From NCBI GenBank assembly GCA_023356535.1, contig JAKQYF010000003.1, positions 1-59,262 on the forward strand: a stretch of DNA of 59,262 nucleotides, in the 5' to 3' direction. How positions within the stretch are numbered: position 1 is the stretch's first letter; every line of letters begins with the position of its first letter. Below the pieces are notes generated by a model that was not told the DNA's origin, did no database searches, and was given only the letters and a program-made list of their open reading frames with translations. This document shows positions 18,700 to 28,728 of this stretch, piece after piece. The DNA is from Trichodesmium sp. MAG_R03. GTDB taxonomy: Bacteria; Cyanobacteriota; Cyanobacteriia; Cyanobacteriales; Microcoleaceae. The translations under genes were made by a program, and so were the position numbers.

Positions 18700-18819
18700 A
18701 TGAACTACAATCACATTCCTGTAATAATTCCCGTTCTGGCAACTGGTTATGTATTTACCGTGTATTTGCTTTTAGCATTTGCTCAACGAGCTACAAAAAT
18801 CACAAGAAATAAAACTTGA
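18700..18819 (+). CDS. Possible 39-residue single-TM protein
   Basis: An ATG-to-TGA frame encoding MNYNHIPVIIPVLATGYVFT, then VYLLLAFAQRATKITRNKT. One hydrophobic helix (about 7-28) precedes a basic, hydrophilic tail, the shape of small thylakoid subunits, with an inside-positive C-terminus. No strong ribosome binding site is visible and I cannot assign a family. It lies between an AT microsatellite and IS debris. Confidence 0.4.
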   Translation: MNYNHIPVIIPVLATGYVFTVYLLLAFAQRATKITRNKT

Positions 18820-18884
18820 TGAAAAGCTACTGCCGATTCCCAGACTAATTTAATTTACCAGAAAAATGGGTTTAAAGCCTCTCC

Positions 18885-19256
18885 CTAAAAGGGGGACAAT
18901 TGAATTTGAATGTACTTTTTAAGAGTTTCAAGTGGTGCGCCTCCAACTGAAGCTACAAAATATGAAAGACTCCAAAGGGAGGTTTTGTCGGGTTTTTATC
19001 TCCTGCTGCCCCATATAATCTACTGGAAACACCTTTAAGATGATTGACTATTTGAGATATGGACAATTTGGGTGGGTTTCGATAGCTGTATGAACATGAT
19101 CGGCTTCTCCATTAAACTCTAGTATCTTAAAGTTCATCTTCATTAGCTACAGTCTCACAAGAATTTTTGATTAATTCTAATCCTTCTGCTGTAAATACCC
19201 TTTTTCTATATTTAGTCACACATACCAAATGTACTTTTAAGTATGAAACGCTATGT
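18885..19256 (-). pseudogene. tnpA: IS200/IS605 TnpA transposase, frameshifted
   Basis: Reading the minus strand across three frames gives RHSVSYLKVHLVCVTKYRKR, then KILEFNGEADHVH (the HUH-type motif, here HVH), QIVNHLKGVSSRLYG and SYFVASVGGAPLETLKKYIQ, the complete order of Y1 transposase motifs. At least two frameshifts and the loss of a start make it inactive. It would be divergent to the tnpB remnant at 20680, as in IS605-type elements. Confidence 0.82.
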
Positions 19257-19261
19257 CTTTA

Positions 19262-20564
19262 TGTTTTGACCGAATTAACCATGATGCGTTGTTGAGAAAA
19301 GTGGGTCAGACACCCTACAAACGATTAATCAAACAATGGTTGAAATCTGATGTGTTTGACAACAAGCAATTCTCAAAAACTGTGGAAGGTATGCCACAAA
19401 GAGTGGTAATCAGTCCCCTCTAGCAAACATCGCCTTACACGGTATGGAGAACATGCTGATGAAGTTTATTGAAAATTTTCCACTTAGATACCCTAATGGA
19501 AAAACAATCCCAAAAAGAGATAAACGAACTAGCATATCCTTAATACGCTATGCTGATGACTTCGTTATCCTACACGAAAACATCAAAGTAGTGCTACAAG
19601 GCAAAACCGTAATACAGGAATGGTTAAACCAGATAGGATTAGAACTAAAACCAGAAAAGATTAAAATTGCCCACACTTTGGAGGAATAGGAGGGAAATAA
19701 ACCCGGTTTTGACTTCCTAGGTTTCACAATCAGGCAAGGTCAGGTAAAGTCAACTGAACAAGGATTTAAGACGCTGATTAAACCATCTTCCAAGAGTATC
19801 AAAACTCATTATAGGAAACTGGCGGATATATGTGATAAGTACAAAACCGCCCCCACTAAAGCTTTAATAGCTAAACTAAACCCGATAATAATAGGATGGG
19901 CTAACTACTTCTCAACCATAATCAGTAAAGAGATTTTCAGCAAACTGGATATGCTCTTATGGAAAAGTTTATGGAGATGGGCAAATAGAAGGCATCCAAA
20001 CAAGCCAGCTAAATGGGTGAAAAAAAGTATTACCCTCACTGCAAAGAAACCCGAAATTGGATACTTAACGGCGGCGAATATATACTACGCCTGTACTCAG
20101 ATGTTTCTATTATACGGCACGTTAAGGTGAAAGGTCATAAATCTCCTTGTGACGGCAACTGGACTTATTGGAGTAGTAGAATTAGCAAATATCCAGGGGT
20201 AAGGAAGGAAGTCACAACGCTGTTAAAACGGCAAAAGAATAAATGCGCATTTTGTGGACTAAGCTTTAGGCCAAATGACCTTAGGTCAGTTGACCATATA
20301 AAACCAAGGTCTAAAGGTGGCGACAACAAGATTAAGAATAAACAACTCAGGACTTACGCAAAATACACATTATACACTAGATGTTGGGGTGAGAGGTAAT
20401 TCACCCGTACTATATCTAGTGGCTCTGCGTAAGTTCTGCAACTGTTACGCCGACATTGCCACGATACTAAAACTGTTTTAGATCATAAAACATATCCAAA
20501 ACCGAAGCTACAGGCTTTACCTGAGAATTATATATGGATTAACGATATGTTTATACTAAAGTAG
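19262..20564 (+). pseudogene. Group II intron reverse transcriptase/maturase with HNH domain, decayed
   Basis: The frame enters mid-RT at CFDRINHDALLRKV (RT2), is shifted near VVISPL (RT4), continues SLIRYADDFVILHE with the YADD catalytic site at 19444-19689, then a maturase region (KSIKTHYRKLADICDKY... in another frame) and an HNH domain CAFCGLSFRPNDLRSVDHIK. A 91-bp R3 MITE interrupts the HNH C-terminus. The N-terminal RT and intron 5' domains are missing; the junction with the tnpA remnant is at 19257-19261. Intact relatives splice and mobilise their intron. Confidence 0.85.
20348..20438 (+). mobile_element. R3 MITE inserted in the intron HNH domain
   Basis: 91 bp from CAGGACTTACGCAAA to CTGCGTAAGTTCTG, flanked by the exact 5-bp duplication CAACT (20343-20347 and 20439-20443). 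Removing the element and one CAACT restores the HNH reading frame KNKQLLRRHCHDTKTVLDHK. Confidence 0.92.
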
Positions 20565-20597
20565 GGGTCTACCTATTACAAAGGACGTCTGAGAGAG

Positions 20598-20672
20598 GAG
20601 CCGTGTGAGGTGAAAGTCTCACGCACGGTTCTGAAAACGAGTCGGGTAGGATAACTTACCTGGCTTAATTTA
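20598..20672 (+). ncRNA. Group II intron domains V and VI
   Basis: A textbook 34-nt domain V (20598-20631) with GAGCCGTGTGAG and CTCACGCACGGTTC arms. Domain VI follows as AGTCGGGTAG/CTTACCTGGCT. The intron should end near TTTAAC at about 20672-20674, just before a tnpB fragment. Confidence 0.85.
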
Positions 20673-20679
20673 ACGTAAA

Positions 20680-20742
20680 CACGATAGAGACGAAAATGCA
20701 GCAATAAATATATTAGTCGCGGGTGGGCTTGCCGAGACTTGA
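20680..20742 (+). pseudogene. tnpB: TnpB C-terminal fragment
   Basis: The frame HDRDENAAINILVAGG is the conserved C-terminal catalytic segment of IS200/IS605 TnpB (DRDxNAAxNIL). It starts right after the intron 3' end, so the intron was inserted in tnpB and the upstream part of the gene has since been lost. Confidence 0.75.
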
Positions 20743-20770
20743 ACGGACAGGTCGGTAGGTATAAAATTAT

Positions 20771-20804
20771 TAAGCGATCGCAACTAATTTGTTGCGATCG
20801 CTTA
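20771..20804 (+). repeat. HIP1-containing perfect hairpin
   Basis: TAAGCGATCGCAAC and GTTGCGATCGCTTA pair over 14 bp across a TAATTT loop. Both arms carry the cyanobacterial octamer GCGATCGC. It could act as a bidirectional terminator between mobile elements. Confidence 0.7.
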
Positions 20805-21104
20805 ACTACCAAAGACCAAAATAACCATATAAAAACTACCCATCCTTACTATAGAGTCAGGAGAGATTTCAATTCCTGATTAATCAGGTTCTTAAGGAAA
20901 AAATTTATGAATTGCGATAGAAAACTTGCAGAACTTTAATGGATAGAAAATAGTCATATAAATGCAATTGAACATTACTACAGTCACAAAATAAGGAATA
21001 GGAAATAGATTACGAAAGTCGAAAAAACAGGCTGAAACTTAAGAATATATACCTGATATCAACATGGTGACTGTAGGCATAAACTATGCATTAAGATGTC
21101 AAAC
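20805..21104. other. Spacer between the intron/IS605 remnant and the IS630 remnant
   Basis: AT-rich sequence with no frame or repeat that I can tie to the rest of the window; the true end of the IS630 element may lie in it. Confidence 0.35.
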
Positions 21105-22183
21105 CTAGGAGTAAATTAGAGTAAAAATTCCCGCCTTTAATAAAGCTTTTAAAATGATATCCCATCCCCCTAGAGATTCTATGTTCTGTGAAGTTAATCC
21201 TTTAATTATAGACGTCAACTTTTTCCTGAGCTGCTCTAAATTCTCAAATATTTCCAATTTTAATTTTCTTTTTATTTCTAACCATAATCTTTCGATAGGG
21301 TTTAATTCTGGAGAGTAAGGAGGTTAAAATAAAAAAATTATGTTCTCAGGAATTGACATATTTAAACTTTGATGTAGAGGTCCATTGTCTAATTGAATAA
21401 TATGTAAATCATCAGGATCTTTGTCGGCAAATAACTCCCAATATTTTTCCATACACACTGTGTATAAGTGGCTAAATTCATAGAAAAAACTCTCTCCTGT
21501 TTTAGATTCTATTCCCCCCATAAAGCTACAAATACTTAAACAGCAATTGGTGTTTACCTATAAGTTTAATACCCATTCGAGTTAATAATTTACCAGTGAT
21601 AGTTTTCAGCCCAATTCTTGTTTCGTCTTCACACCAATATCTAATTTTATCAGCTCTTAAATTTGGTTTTTCCTTAATTGTTATTTTTTTTTAAATTTTC
21701 AAATCTAGTTTTTTTTAAACTCTTCAAATTTTCATAATTTTTGCTTAATGCTGAGGGTTCGTGGTACTTTCAGTTTACTTTTCAGTCGATATCTGACCAA
21801 TTCATGTACTATTAATTATTTAACTTTTAAATCATAAAACACTTGCAGCCATAGTTGAACTTCACCATCGCTCAAGAAACCTTCCGCAGATGTGAGTTCT
21901 TTGGTTAGTTAATTGACGATCTCTGATGATACTGCTCTTGGCCTTCCAGGACTTTTTTTCTGTTTAATATTCCTTCTATTCCCCATTGACGATATTCACC
22001 AAACTAACGTTGTACTGTAACTTGATGACAACCGAGCAACTCTGCTATTTGTCCTATAGTATATAGCTTTTTCGTTTTTAACCAGTAAAGTGCTTGTAAT
22101 TTTGCTTTGATACGGGTATCTGTTTCCTGGGGCAACAGTTTTTTTTCAGATTCTGTTTCTAATATTTGAGTTTTTGTTCTCAT
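21105..22183 (-). pseudogene. IS630-family transposase, decayed
   Basis: The start MRTKTQILETESEKKLLPQE leads to a helix-turn-helix (IAELLGCHQVTVQR, then a TAG where Trp is expected), a linker (RKKVLEGQ) and the catalytic end: HIIQLDNGPLHQS and PPYSPELNPIERLW, which supply Asp and Glu of the DDE triad. Several frameshifts and stops separate the pieces. The length, about 1.08 kb, equals a complete IS630 transposase. Confidence 0.82.
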
Positions 22184-22226
22184 CTAATAACTGCAATCAC
22201 TTAATAATTTGGTACTTATTTTATTG

Positions 22227-22347
22227 TAATACCAATTTCATAAACTTAGGCTACACTGCTTATCTTAATTAATTTATAATCTTGAGATATGATGTGTTGC
22301 CGTACTTGAGGAAATTTGTATAACAATCTTTTTTGAAATTGGTATTA
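22227..22347 (+). mobile_element. R6 MITE, copy 1
   Basis: 121 bp with TAATACCAATTTCA at the left and TGAAATTGGTATTA at the right, perfect 14-bp inverted repeats. A longer relative is at 42394-42593. Confidence 0.75.
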
Positions 22348-22407
22348 AAGTTTGGCGTAGTTGACGTTGACCTAAAGTCTAAACTCACAAACATAAGCCC
22401 ATAATTA

Positions 22408-22763
22408 GAGTTTACTGAAGAAGTCTTTTAAGGAGCAGAGGAGTAGTTAGGGACGTTGCATGCAATGTCCCTACAGAGGAACAGGGAAGGTATAGATGAG
22501 GTAGTCAGATATACTTGTCCCTTGATTTTTCTGCCATAGGAGTGCCCGAAGTCCTAACTTTTTCAGCTTTTTACCAGGGAAAAGCTGGTACTTTTTGCTG
22601 ATCAAATCAGACTAAAGCCTTTATATATCAATGCTTTTATACTAAATCCGGTTATTATCGGTTAGTTGCTCAAGTCACCAAATCTTTATCAGACAAAGGT
22701 TTTCGATTTTATGAATATCTCCTTATTAAACCGGATTTGGTATTATAATTAATCAGCAAGCCC
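22408..22763 (+). mobile_element. R1 MITE copy d with a nested insertion
   Basis: It starts AGAGTTTACTGAAG and ends CAGCAAGCCC, flanked by ATAATT on both sides (22402-22407, 22764-22769). The body is full length except for a foreign 106-bp segment near the right end. Confidence 0.85.
22639..22744. mobile_element. 106-bp element nested in R1 copy d
   Basis: Ends ATACTAAATCCGGTT and AACCGGATTTGGTAT form 15-bp inverted repeats with one mismatch. It sits between TCAATGCTTT and AATCAGCAAG of the R1 host and is absent from the other R1 copies. This family is seen only once in the window. Confidence 0.7.
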
Positions 22764-23029
22764 ATAATTAACCTCAAAGCTTCGAAGAGATGACTAGCAT
22801 CAGTTACTGGAGGTATAAGAAGGCGTTGGGCTAATAAACCATTAAATACCTTACTGATACTTGAGAAGCATTTCGTACAGCAATATCTTATCGTTTTGTT
22901 GAGTAGTGAGATAAAAACATCGACGTATTTACCTCTAATAAAGAGATTTGGGGATTTGCTTGGACTTGAAATCTGCTAAAGTCCCGTTACTTAAAAATTA
23001 ATATTCCTTCAGGATATACCGATAAAATT

Positions 23030-25429
23030 ATGTCTAATTTTTTTTCTGCATGGGAAGTGCGAAATCTCCCTATATTAGGACCTTTGTGGAGACAAGTAGA
23101 AGCAGCACCTAAACCTATTGCTGAAAACTCTATTCTATTACGAGTAATGGTACAGGCATTGGTAATAGTAGGTATTATAGCAATTGATGTGGCTGCTGGG
23201 GTAGCAACAGATGAACTACCTTTAACTGTTTGGGCAGGACCACTAAGTATTATAGGAGCAATTTGGAGTTGGTACAATCGCTACAAAAGAAATATGCCAG
23301 CTAAATTTTGCTTGGCAATTGGAATGTTGTTAGCTTTGGCTGCTTTTTTGAGTAGATTAGTTGGCGAGTTAAATGATACACGATTGGTATTAGCTGAATT
23401 ATTGATTCAACTTCAAGTCTTACATAGCTTTGATCTACCCAGGCGAAAAGACTTAGGTTATTCGATGGTTATAGGGTTAATTTTGTTGGGGGTCGCAGGT
23501 ACTATTAGTCAAACTTTAACTTATGGACCTGTATTAATAGTATTTATTGTGTTTGCTATTCCTTGCCTTATTTTAGATTACCGTTCTAGGTTAGGTTTGC
23601 ACTCAAGATTTTCCGGTAATAAATTAGAGTTTCCAAAGCAAAAGCAGCAGCCAAAAATATCTTTGTTAAATGCTACTTTGTCTCCCAAGCGATTAACAAT
23701 ATTATTGTTAGTAATTTTTGGTTTGGGTATGGCAATTTTTGCTTTTTTACCGAGGTTGCCTGGATATCAATTACGAACTTTTCCTGTGAGTGCCCCGATT
23801 AATTTTGATATAGAAAATTTCGATGGGCGGACAATTATAAATCCTGGTTATCTTAGTCAAGGTAGGGAAAATGGAGATGGTTTTGGAAATACTAATGGAA
23901 CCAATCAAGAATCTGGTCCGGGAACTTTAGATGCTACTTATTATTATGGCTTTAATACTAAAATAAACCAAAATTTGCGCGGGCAATTAATTCCTCAAGT
24001 TGTAATGCGAGTTAGGTCGCAAGCTGAAGGATTTTGGCGAGTTTTGGCTTTTGATAAATATACTGGTGAAGGGTGGGAAATTTCTCGGAATGATAATACT
24101 GTTACTTTAAATCGTCCTCGTTGGTCTTATAAATTTAATATGAATTTTGGGAAAAATAATTATAAAAACGAAACTAAAGAAGTCATTCAAAGTTATACAG
24201 TAGTTTCTCAGTTACCCAATTTGATTCCAGCTTTATATCAAGCAAGAGAAATATATTTTCCTACTCAAAAAATAGCAATTGACCCTGATGGAAATTTACG
24301 TTCTCCTCTTGAACTGAGAGAAGGTTTAACCTACACCGTAATTTCTGATGTTCCTTATCGAAATCGTAGTATTTTGGGTCAGGCAGGAACAAATTATCCA
24401 GCAAATATTAGTCAATATTATTTACAGATTCCTTCTGAAATAGCAGAAAAAGTTAGACAAAAAACGGAGGAAATTTTAGCAAATAAAAAGAAAGTTGCTA
24501 AAGAAAGTAAACCTATTACTTCTGCTTACGAAAAAGTACTTTATTTGGCTCAGTACCTCAAACAAAACCCAAATTATAAACTTCAGAAAACACCGCCATT
24601 TTTAGCAGAAGGTGAAGATTTAGTTTCAGCCTTTTTATTTGGTTATCAAAATAGCCCTGAAGGGAAAAAAATTACGGGTGGTTATGGCGATCATTTTTCC
24701 ACTATTTTAACAATAATGTTGCGTTCTATTGGAATTCCTGCTAGATTGGTGGGTGGTTATTCTTCTGGTGAATTTAATCCTTTTACTGGTTTATATGTGG
24801 TAAAAAACACGGATGCTTATATGATGAGCGAGGTATATTTTCCTAACTATGGATGGTTCGCTTTTAATCCTATTCCGGGAATGCCATTAATTCCTCCTTC
24901 AATTGAAAAAAATCAAACTTTTAGTGCATTAATGACTTTTTGGAAGTGGGTAGCTGGTTGGCTGCCTTCTCCTGTAACTAGTTTTTTAGAAAGGTTTATT
25001 GGTGGAATATTTCGTTGGATATTGGGAATTCTTGGTTGGTTTTTTGCTTTATTTTACCAAGGTTGGCAAGGTATATTTGGCGGTTTAATATTAGCTACTG
25101 CTTTAGGCTTCTTGGGTTGGTTGTTGTATATTTTTTTTCAGAAATGGCGTTACGGTCTTTGGTTACGAAGGTTATCTCCCATGGAAAATATTTATCAACA
25201 AATGTTGAATTTGATGACGAGTAAGGGATTAGTTAAGCGTAGTTTTCAGACCCCTTTTGAATATACTAAAGCTATTCAGGAATATAACTCTATAAATGAA
25301 GCAGAAATAATAGAAGAAATTTCGCAAGCTTATGTAAGATGGCGTTATGGCAGTAAGGAGGTTAATTTAACTAGATTAAAAAAATTGCTGCGGAGTTTAA
25401 AGGCAAGTATCAAGCGGAAATTAAATTAA
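23030..25429 (+). CDS. TgpA-like membrane protein with degenerate transglutaminase domain
   Basis: 799 residues. The N-terminal third has several transmembrane helices (about 44-65, 70-90, 95-110, 146-190 and 226-243). A large extracytoplasmic region follows, with a transglutaminase-like core at 550-615, and a last TM helix near 685-705 leads to a DUF4129-like cytoplasmic tail. In the core, the canonical Cys-His-Asp triad reads Gly553 (GYGDHF), Tyr597 (NTDAYM) and Asn613 (FNPIPG). Family members are thought to act on cell-envelope proteins; this copy seems non-catalytic. No neighbour shares its strand closely. Confidence 0.85.
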   Translation: MSNFFSAWEVRNLPILGPLWRQVEAAPKPIAENSILLRVMVQALVIVGIIAIDVAAGVATDELPLTVWAGPLSIIGAIWSWYNRYKRNMPAKFCLAIGMLLALAAFLSRLVGELNDTRLVLAELLIQLQVLHSFDLPRRKDLGYSMVIGLILLGVAGTISQTLTYGPVLIVFIVFAIPCLILDYRSRLGLHSRFSGNKLEFPKQKQQPKISLLNATLSPKRLTILLLVIFGLGMAIFAFLPRLPGYQLRTFPVSAPINFDIENFDGRTIINPGYLSQGRENGDGFGNTNGTNQESGPGTLDATYYYGFNTKINQNLRGQLIPQVVMRVRSQAEGFWRVLAFDKYTGEGWEISRNDNTVTLNRPRWSYKFNMNFGKNNYKNETKEVIQSYTVVSQLPNLIPALYQAREIYFPTQKIAIDPDGNLRSPLELREGLTYTVISDVPYRNRSILGQAGTNYPANISQYYLQIPSEIAEKVRQKTEEILANKKKVAKESKPITSAYEKVLYLAQYLKQNPNYKLQKTPPFLAEGEDLVSAFLFGYQNSPEGKKITGGYGDHFSTILTIMLRSIGIPARLVGGYSSGEFNPFTGLYVVKNTDAYMMSEVYFPNYGWFAFNPIPGMPLIPPSIEKNQTFSALMTFWKWVAGWLPSPVTSFLERFIGGIFRWILGILGWFFALFYQGWQGIFGGLILATALGFLGWLLYIFFQKWRYGLWLRRLSPMENIYQQMLNLMTSKGLVKRSFQTPFEYTKAIQEYNSINEAEIIEEISQAYVRWRYGSKEVNLTRLKKLLRSLKASIKRKLN

Positions 25430-25603
25430 TAGTTAGAAACTATACAGTGCAAAGTGCTGGGGATAACTATTGCTAGATAAGGCTTTCAGCCATCTCACGG
25501 TTAGAAACTCTACAAAAAAAACTGTAGGTGTTGTAAAGCTTGTCCAGTAATACTTTCAGCATTAAAAACCAATAATTTTTTAGAAGAACTTTGTACTCTC
25601 CAG

Positions 25604-27175
25604 TTATTCCTCCTTTTTTGCAAAAGCAGTATCTAGTTGATCTAATAATTTCTCAATCCGTTCCTTTGCCTCCTTGCTAATCTGAGGTTGCCTATTTAAC
25701 CATGACATTGCCCTTCTTCGGCCTTTTTGACTTGCCACAATTAAGCTACCCCAAGCTATGGCATGAATTTCCTCTCTATTTACTCTAATAGTTGCGTCAA
25801 CTCTCTTGCGCAGACTACCAGTATCATTTTGCAATAATTTAGCAATATCATAAGTGCTACTCCAATTATTTTCAAAGACATTTAAACTTTCTTGCCAACG
25901 ACCATCTATTAAACCAGCTAAAACTTTTTGACTTGGACTTGCCCAGGAAGCGATAGCCTGAGCCTCCGTGATGTTAGCATGAAACTTAATTAAATCAAAC
26001 TGAGCTTGTGCCTTTTTCGACCATTTAGATTTATCTATTAAATTTTTCCGCAAAGGTTCAATTAAAGGAAAAGCAGGAGACCATAAACCATTACGAGCTA
26101 ACCTCAAAGCATTTTTATAAGATCTATCCCCAATAGGGGTTTCATCAAGGGATATTTTCTCTAGTTCAATTGGATTAAGTATAAACTTTCGTGGTTGAAT
26201 CCAATAAATGTCAAAATCAGGGTCTAATCCCACAGTTTGCTCAACTACTAATTCTGGATCTTTCCCTCCAGTCATTTCCTGCCATATCGGAGCTTGACCA
26301 GCAGCACTTTTCCACTCCAACATAGAACTTAAGTAATTTTTAGTGGGATTATAATTGATAATTTGCCCATAAGGAATAGCTTTATTATTTTGCAATCTCT
26401 GACCACTGACAGTAAACCAAATTCCTGCCCCAGGAACTTTGCCTTTAAACTGACGTACTGTTGTTATAGGTAAAAGTTGATTTGAACTTTGAGGAATAGT
26501 AGATGCAATAACAAAAGATTCAGGGAGACCCTGAAGTGGTAAAGTATTGACTAATCGAAAATATGGTTTACTACCTTCTCGTTGATTAGTAGATAAAACT
26601 GATTGATAGACCCGTAACTCTAATACTTCCCGACAGGGAGTTTCACAAGGTAAAGATGCCCTAGATTGAATTGGCTTCATTACTGGGACTAATATATCTG
26701 AACTAGAATTTGTGGTTGTATTGGGAAGAGGAAAAGTTTTTCCAGGACTGAACCCTTCATCTTTAATATTAGATTTAATTTCCTCCAGGGTTTTTAGAGA
26801 TTTATTCCCAGATATGTAGAATTGAGTCCATTGTGGTAACATTTGATTGAATAAGACCATAGCATTTGGATCAGAAATTAACTTGACACTAAGCCATGTT
26901 CCTACTGCCATTAAACTAGAACCACCAAATAACAGAGTAATTCCTATCCATTCAATCATCCATTTCTGCCAAGGTAAGGAGAGAAATTTTAACAAAAGTT
27001 TTTGAGACTGGGACTGATGTCTTCTAGGCCTCCTAGATTTTGTAGTAGAGGTAATTCGACCAATTTTTGGAGTTTTTCTAGTGCTAGGATAATAGGGTTT
27101 CTCAACTGTTTGAACAGCTTTAGTAGATTTCCCTTGATTGTAACTAACTTTTGAGTTGTAAATCTTTTTTTTCAT
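25604..27175 (-). CDS. Conserved cyanobacterial membrane-anchored protein, unknown function
   Basis: 523 residues. A basic, Ser/Thr-rich N-terminus of about 70 residues precedes one transmembrane helix at about 76-100 (IGITLLFGGSSLMAVGTWLS), so most of the protein lies across the membrane. The middle has beta-rich sequence (VLELRVYQS, IWFTVSGQRL) and the C-terminus is helical with repeats reminiscent of TPR-like packing. It overlaps the upstream GT4 gene by one base (TAATG), so the two are translationally coupled; a role in the same envelope or polysaccharide task is an inference. Confidence 0.75.
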   Translation of the reverse strand: MKKKIYNSKVSYNQGKSTKAVQTVEKPYYPSTRKTPKIGRITSTTKSRRPRRHQSQSQKLLLKFLSLPWQKWMIEWIGITLLFGGSSLMAVGTWLSVKLISDPNAMVLFNQMLPQWTQFYISGNKSLKTLEEIKSNIKDEGFSPGKTFPLPNTTTNSSSDILVPVMKPIQSRASLPCETPCREVLELRVYQSVLSTNQREGSKPYFRLVNTLPLQGLPESFVIASTIPQSSNQLLPITTVRQFKGKVPGAGIWFTVSGQRLQNNKAIPYGQIINYNPTKNYLSSMLEWKSAAGQAPIWQEMTGGKDPELVVEQTVGLDPDFDIYWIQPRKFILNPIELEKISLDETPIGDRSYKNALRLARNGLWSPAFPLIEPLRKNLIDKSKWSKKAQAQFDLIKFHANITEAQAIASWASPSQKVLAGLIDGRWQESLNVFENNWSSTYDIAKLLQNDTGSLRKRVDATIRVNREEIHAIAWGSLIVASQKGRRRAMSWLNRQPQISKEAKERIEKLLDQLDTAFAKKEE

Positions 27176-28386
27176 TATCCTAGTAATACCCTTTCATACC
27201 GCTGACCTTGAACTTCCCAAGTATACTCGGTTTCTATGAGCGATCGCCCGTTTTCTGACAACATTTGTCTTAACTGCCTATCCTCAAATAACCGAATAAT
27301 GGCCTCTATATATTCTCCTACATTGTTTGCTCTTAATGCTCTTAGTGGTGTATCCCCACCATCAACTGCTAATCCTTCCAAACCACGATCGCTGGCTACG
27401 ACAGGGGTACCTGCTGACATTGCTTCTAAGGTTTTATTTTTAATTCCAAAACCAGTACGCATAGAAATTACACAAACTGTAGCTTGATGTAAATATTCTA
27501 CTATTGAAGGTACACGACCGGTCACTTTTACCCCTTGGCGAGTCGAAAGTTCCTGTATTTTTGGTACTGGTCTTGCCCCTACCAATGCCAAGGTTGTATC
27601 AGGATAATATTCTTGTACTTTAGGTAATATCTCCAGAGTCAGAAACCGAACCGCGTCAATATTAGGAAAATTATCCATAGCCCCCACAAAAATTAATTGC
27701 TTTCCTCCTGGGTCAGAACTGCGATAAGGAAACAGACTGAGATCTACTCCATTGGGAATAACAGAAATTTTACTATTAGGGTTAAATTCCTGCAATTGTT
27801 TCCGATCTTCTTCAGTTGTGGCAACTATAAAGGAAAATTTTGAGCAATACCGTTTTTCATAACGCAAGAGTAGGGGAAGATTAAGTCTATCTCGCAAAGG
27901 TTTCTCTGCTGTGCCAGTTTCCAACTGTTGCCGACAGGTGCCATAAACTGAACTATGGACATTAACTAGGGTTTTGACTTTCTCCTGCCATTGATGGCGG
28001 ATATAAATTTCATTAACGCAATGTTCGCAGGTAATGGCCTCACATTTACCTTCTCCCACAAACTCATCTACCCATTTTTGCATTTCTGGGGAATATATGG
28101 AGAGAACGCTTGGTGGAGTACCTTCTATTATAAAATTACTAAGACGTCTTAGTTTTGCAAAAAAATTTCTTTGATTAGGCTCTTGAGGGGGAGGAGATAT
28201 GGCCAATCTATCTACATAAGATCGCAATGAATCTACTTCTAAATCATTGACATCTGGAGAACTTTGTGTTAGCAAAGTAATAGAGTGTTTCTGACTCAAA
28301 TATTTAAGTAAATTAAATGTTCTAACTTGTGTGCCACCTCGACTGGGAGGATAAGGAAAGGTCGAGGAAAGCATTAAAATTTTCAT
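27175..28386 (-). CDS. Glycosyltransferase family 4
   Basis: A GT-B sugar transferase of 403 residues. It begins MKILMLSSTFPYPPSRGGTQ with the GT4 glycine-rich acceptor loop, has the hinge motif SVIPNGVDLSLFP near 215, LIFVGAMDNFPNIDAV, and the nucleotide-sugar site GIKNKTLEAMSAGTPVVAS with its ExE-like Glu. The product is likely membrane-peripheral and transfers a sugar in surface polysaccharide synthesis. Stop and next start overlap as TAATG. Confidence 0.9.
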   Translation of the reverse strand: MKILMLSSTFPYPPSRGGTQVRTFNLLKYLSQKHSITLLTQSSPDVNDLEVDSLRSYVDRLAISPPPQEPNQRNFFAKLRRLSNFIIEGTPPSVLSIYSPEMQKWVDEFVGEGKCEAITCEHCVNEIYIRHQWQEKVKTLVNVHSSVYGTCRQQLETGTAEKPLRDRLNLPLLLRYEKRYCSKFSFIVATTEEDRKQLQEFNPNSKISVIPNGVDLSLFPYRSSDPGGKQLIFVGAMDNFPNIDAVRFLTLEILPKVQEYYPDTTLALVGARPVPKIQELSTRQGVKVTGRVPSIVEYLHQATVCVISMRTGFGIKNKTLEAMSAGTPVVASDRGLEGLAVDGGDTPLRALRANNVGEYIEAIIRLFEDRQLRQMLSENGRSLIETEYTWEVQGQRYERVLLG

Positions 28387-28728
28387 ATAATTGGTAAGTT
28401 ATTCTAAATTTTTCTCTATTACATCTAAATTTATTATATTTGATAAAAATATCATAGTTTTAATATAAACATTTAGTTGTCAGCTAGCCTCTTACAGAGG
28501 AACTGCGTTACCAGCCATTACTTTTAGTTTTAGATGAAAGCTTTATGAATTAAGTCAGAATTAAAGTATTACTATAAAAGTCGGCTTCCTTGACCTTAAA
28601 GTCTATATTCATTTAAACCCCATCCTTAATAGCAGGATTTTGTTGTTGAGAGTTGACATCTAATAACTGAATGCTTACCTCTTAATTTTAGGTATACTGC
28701 TATATTTTAATTTTAGGACATAGATTTT
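28387..28728. other. Divergent intergenic region
   Basis: It lies between the GT4 gene and the sulfotransferase-like pseudogene, probably holding both promoters. I see no frame, repeat or convincing hairpin. Confidence 0.4.

Larger units (their letters stand above)
22184..23029. other. Intergenic, two MITEs upstream of the TgpA-like gene
   Basis: R6 and R1 copy d fill most of it. The last 260 bases before the 23030 gene hold no recognisable feature. Confidence 0.45.

Noticed and set aside
20576..20812. 78-codon minus-strand frame
   Set aside because: It is antisense to intron domain V, the tnpB fragment and a hairpin.
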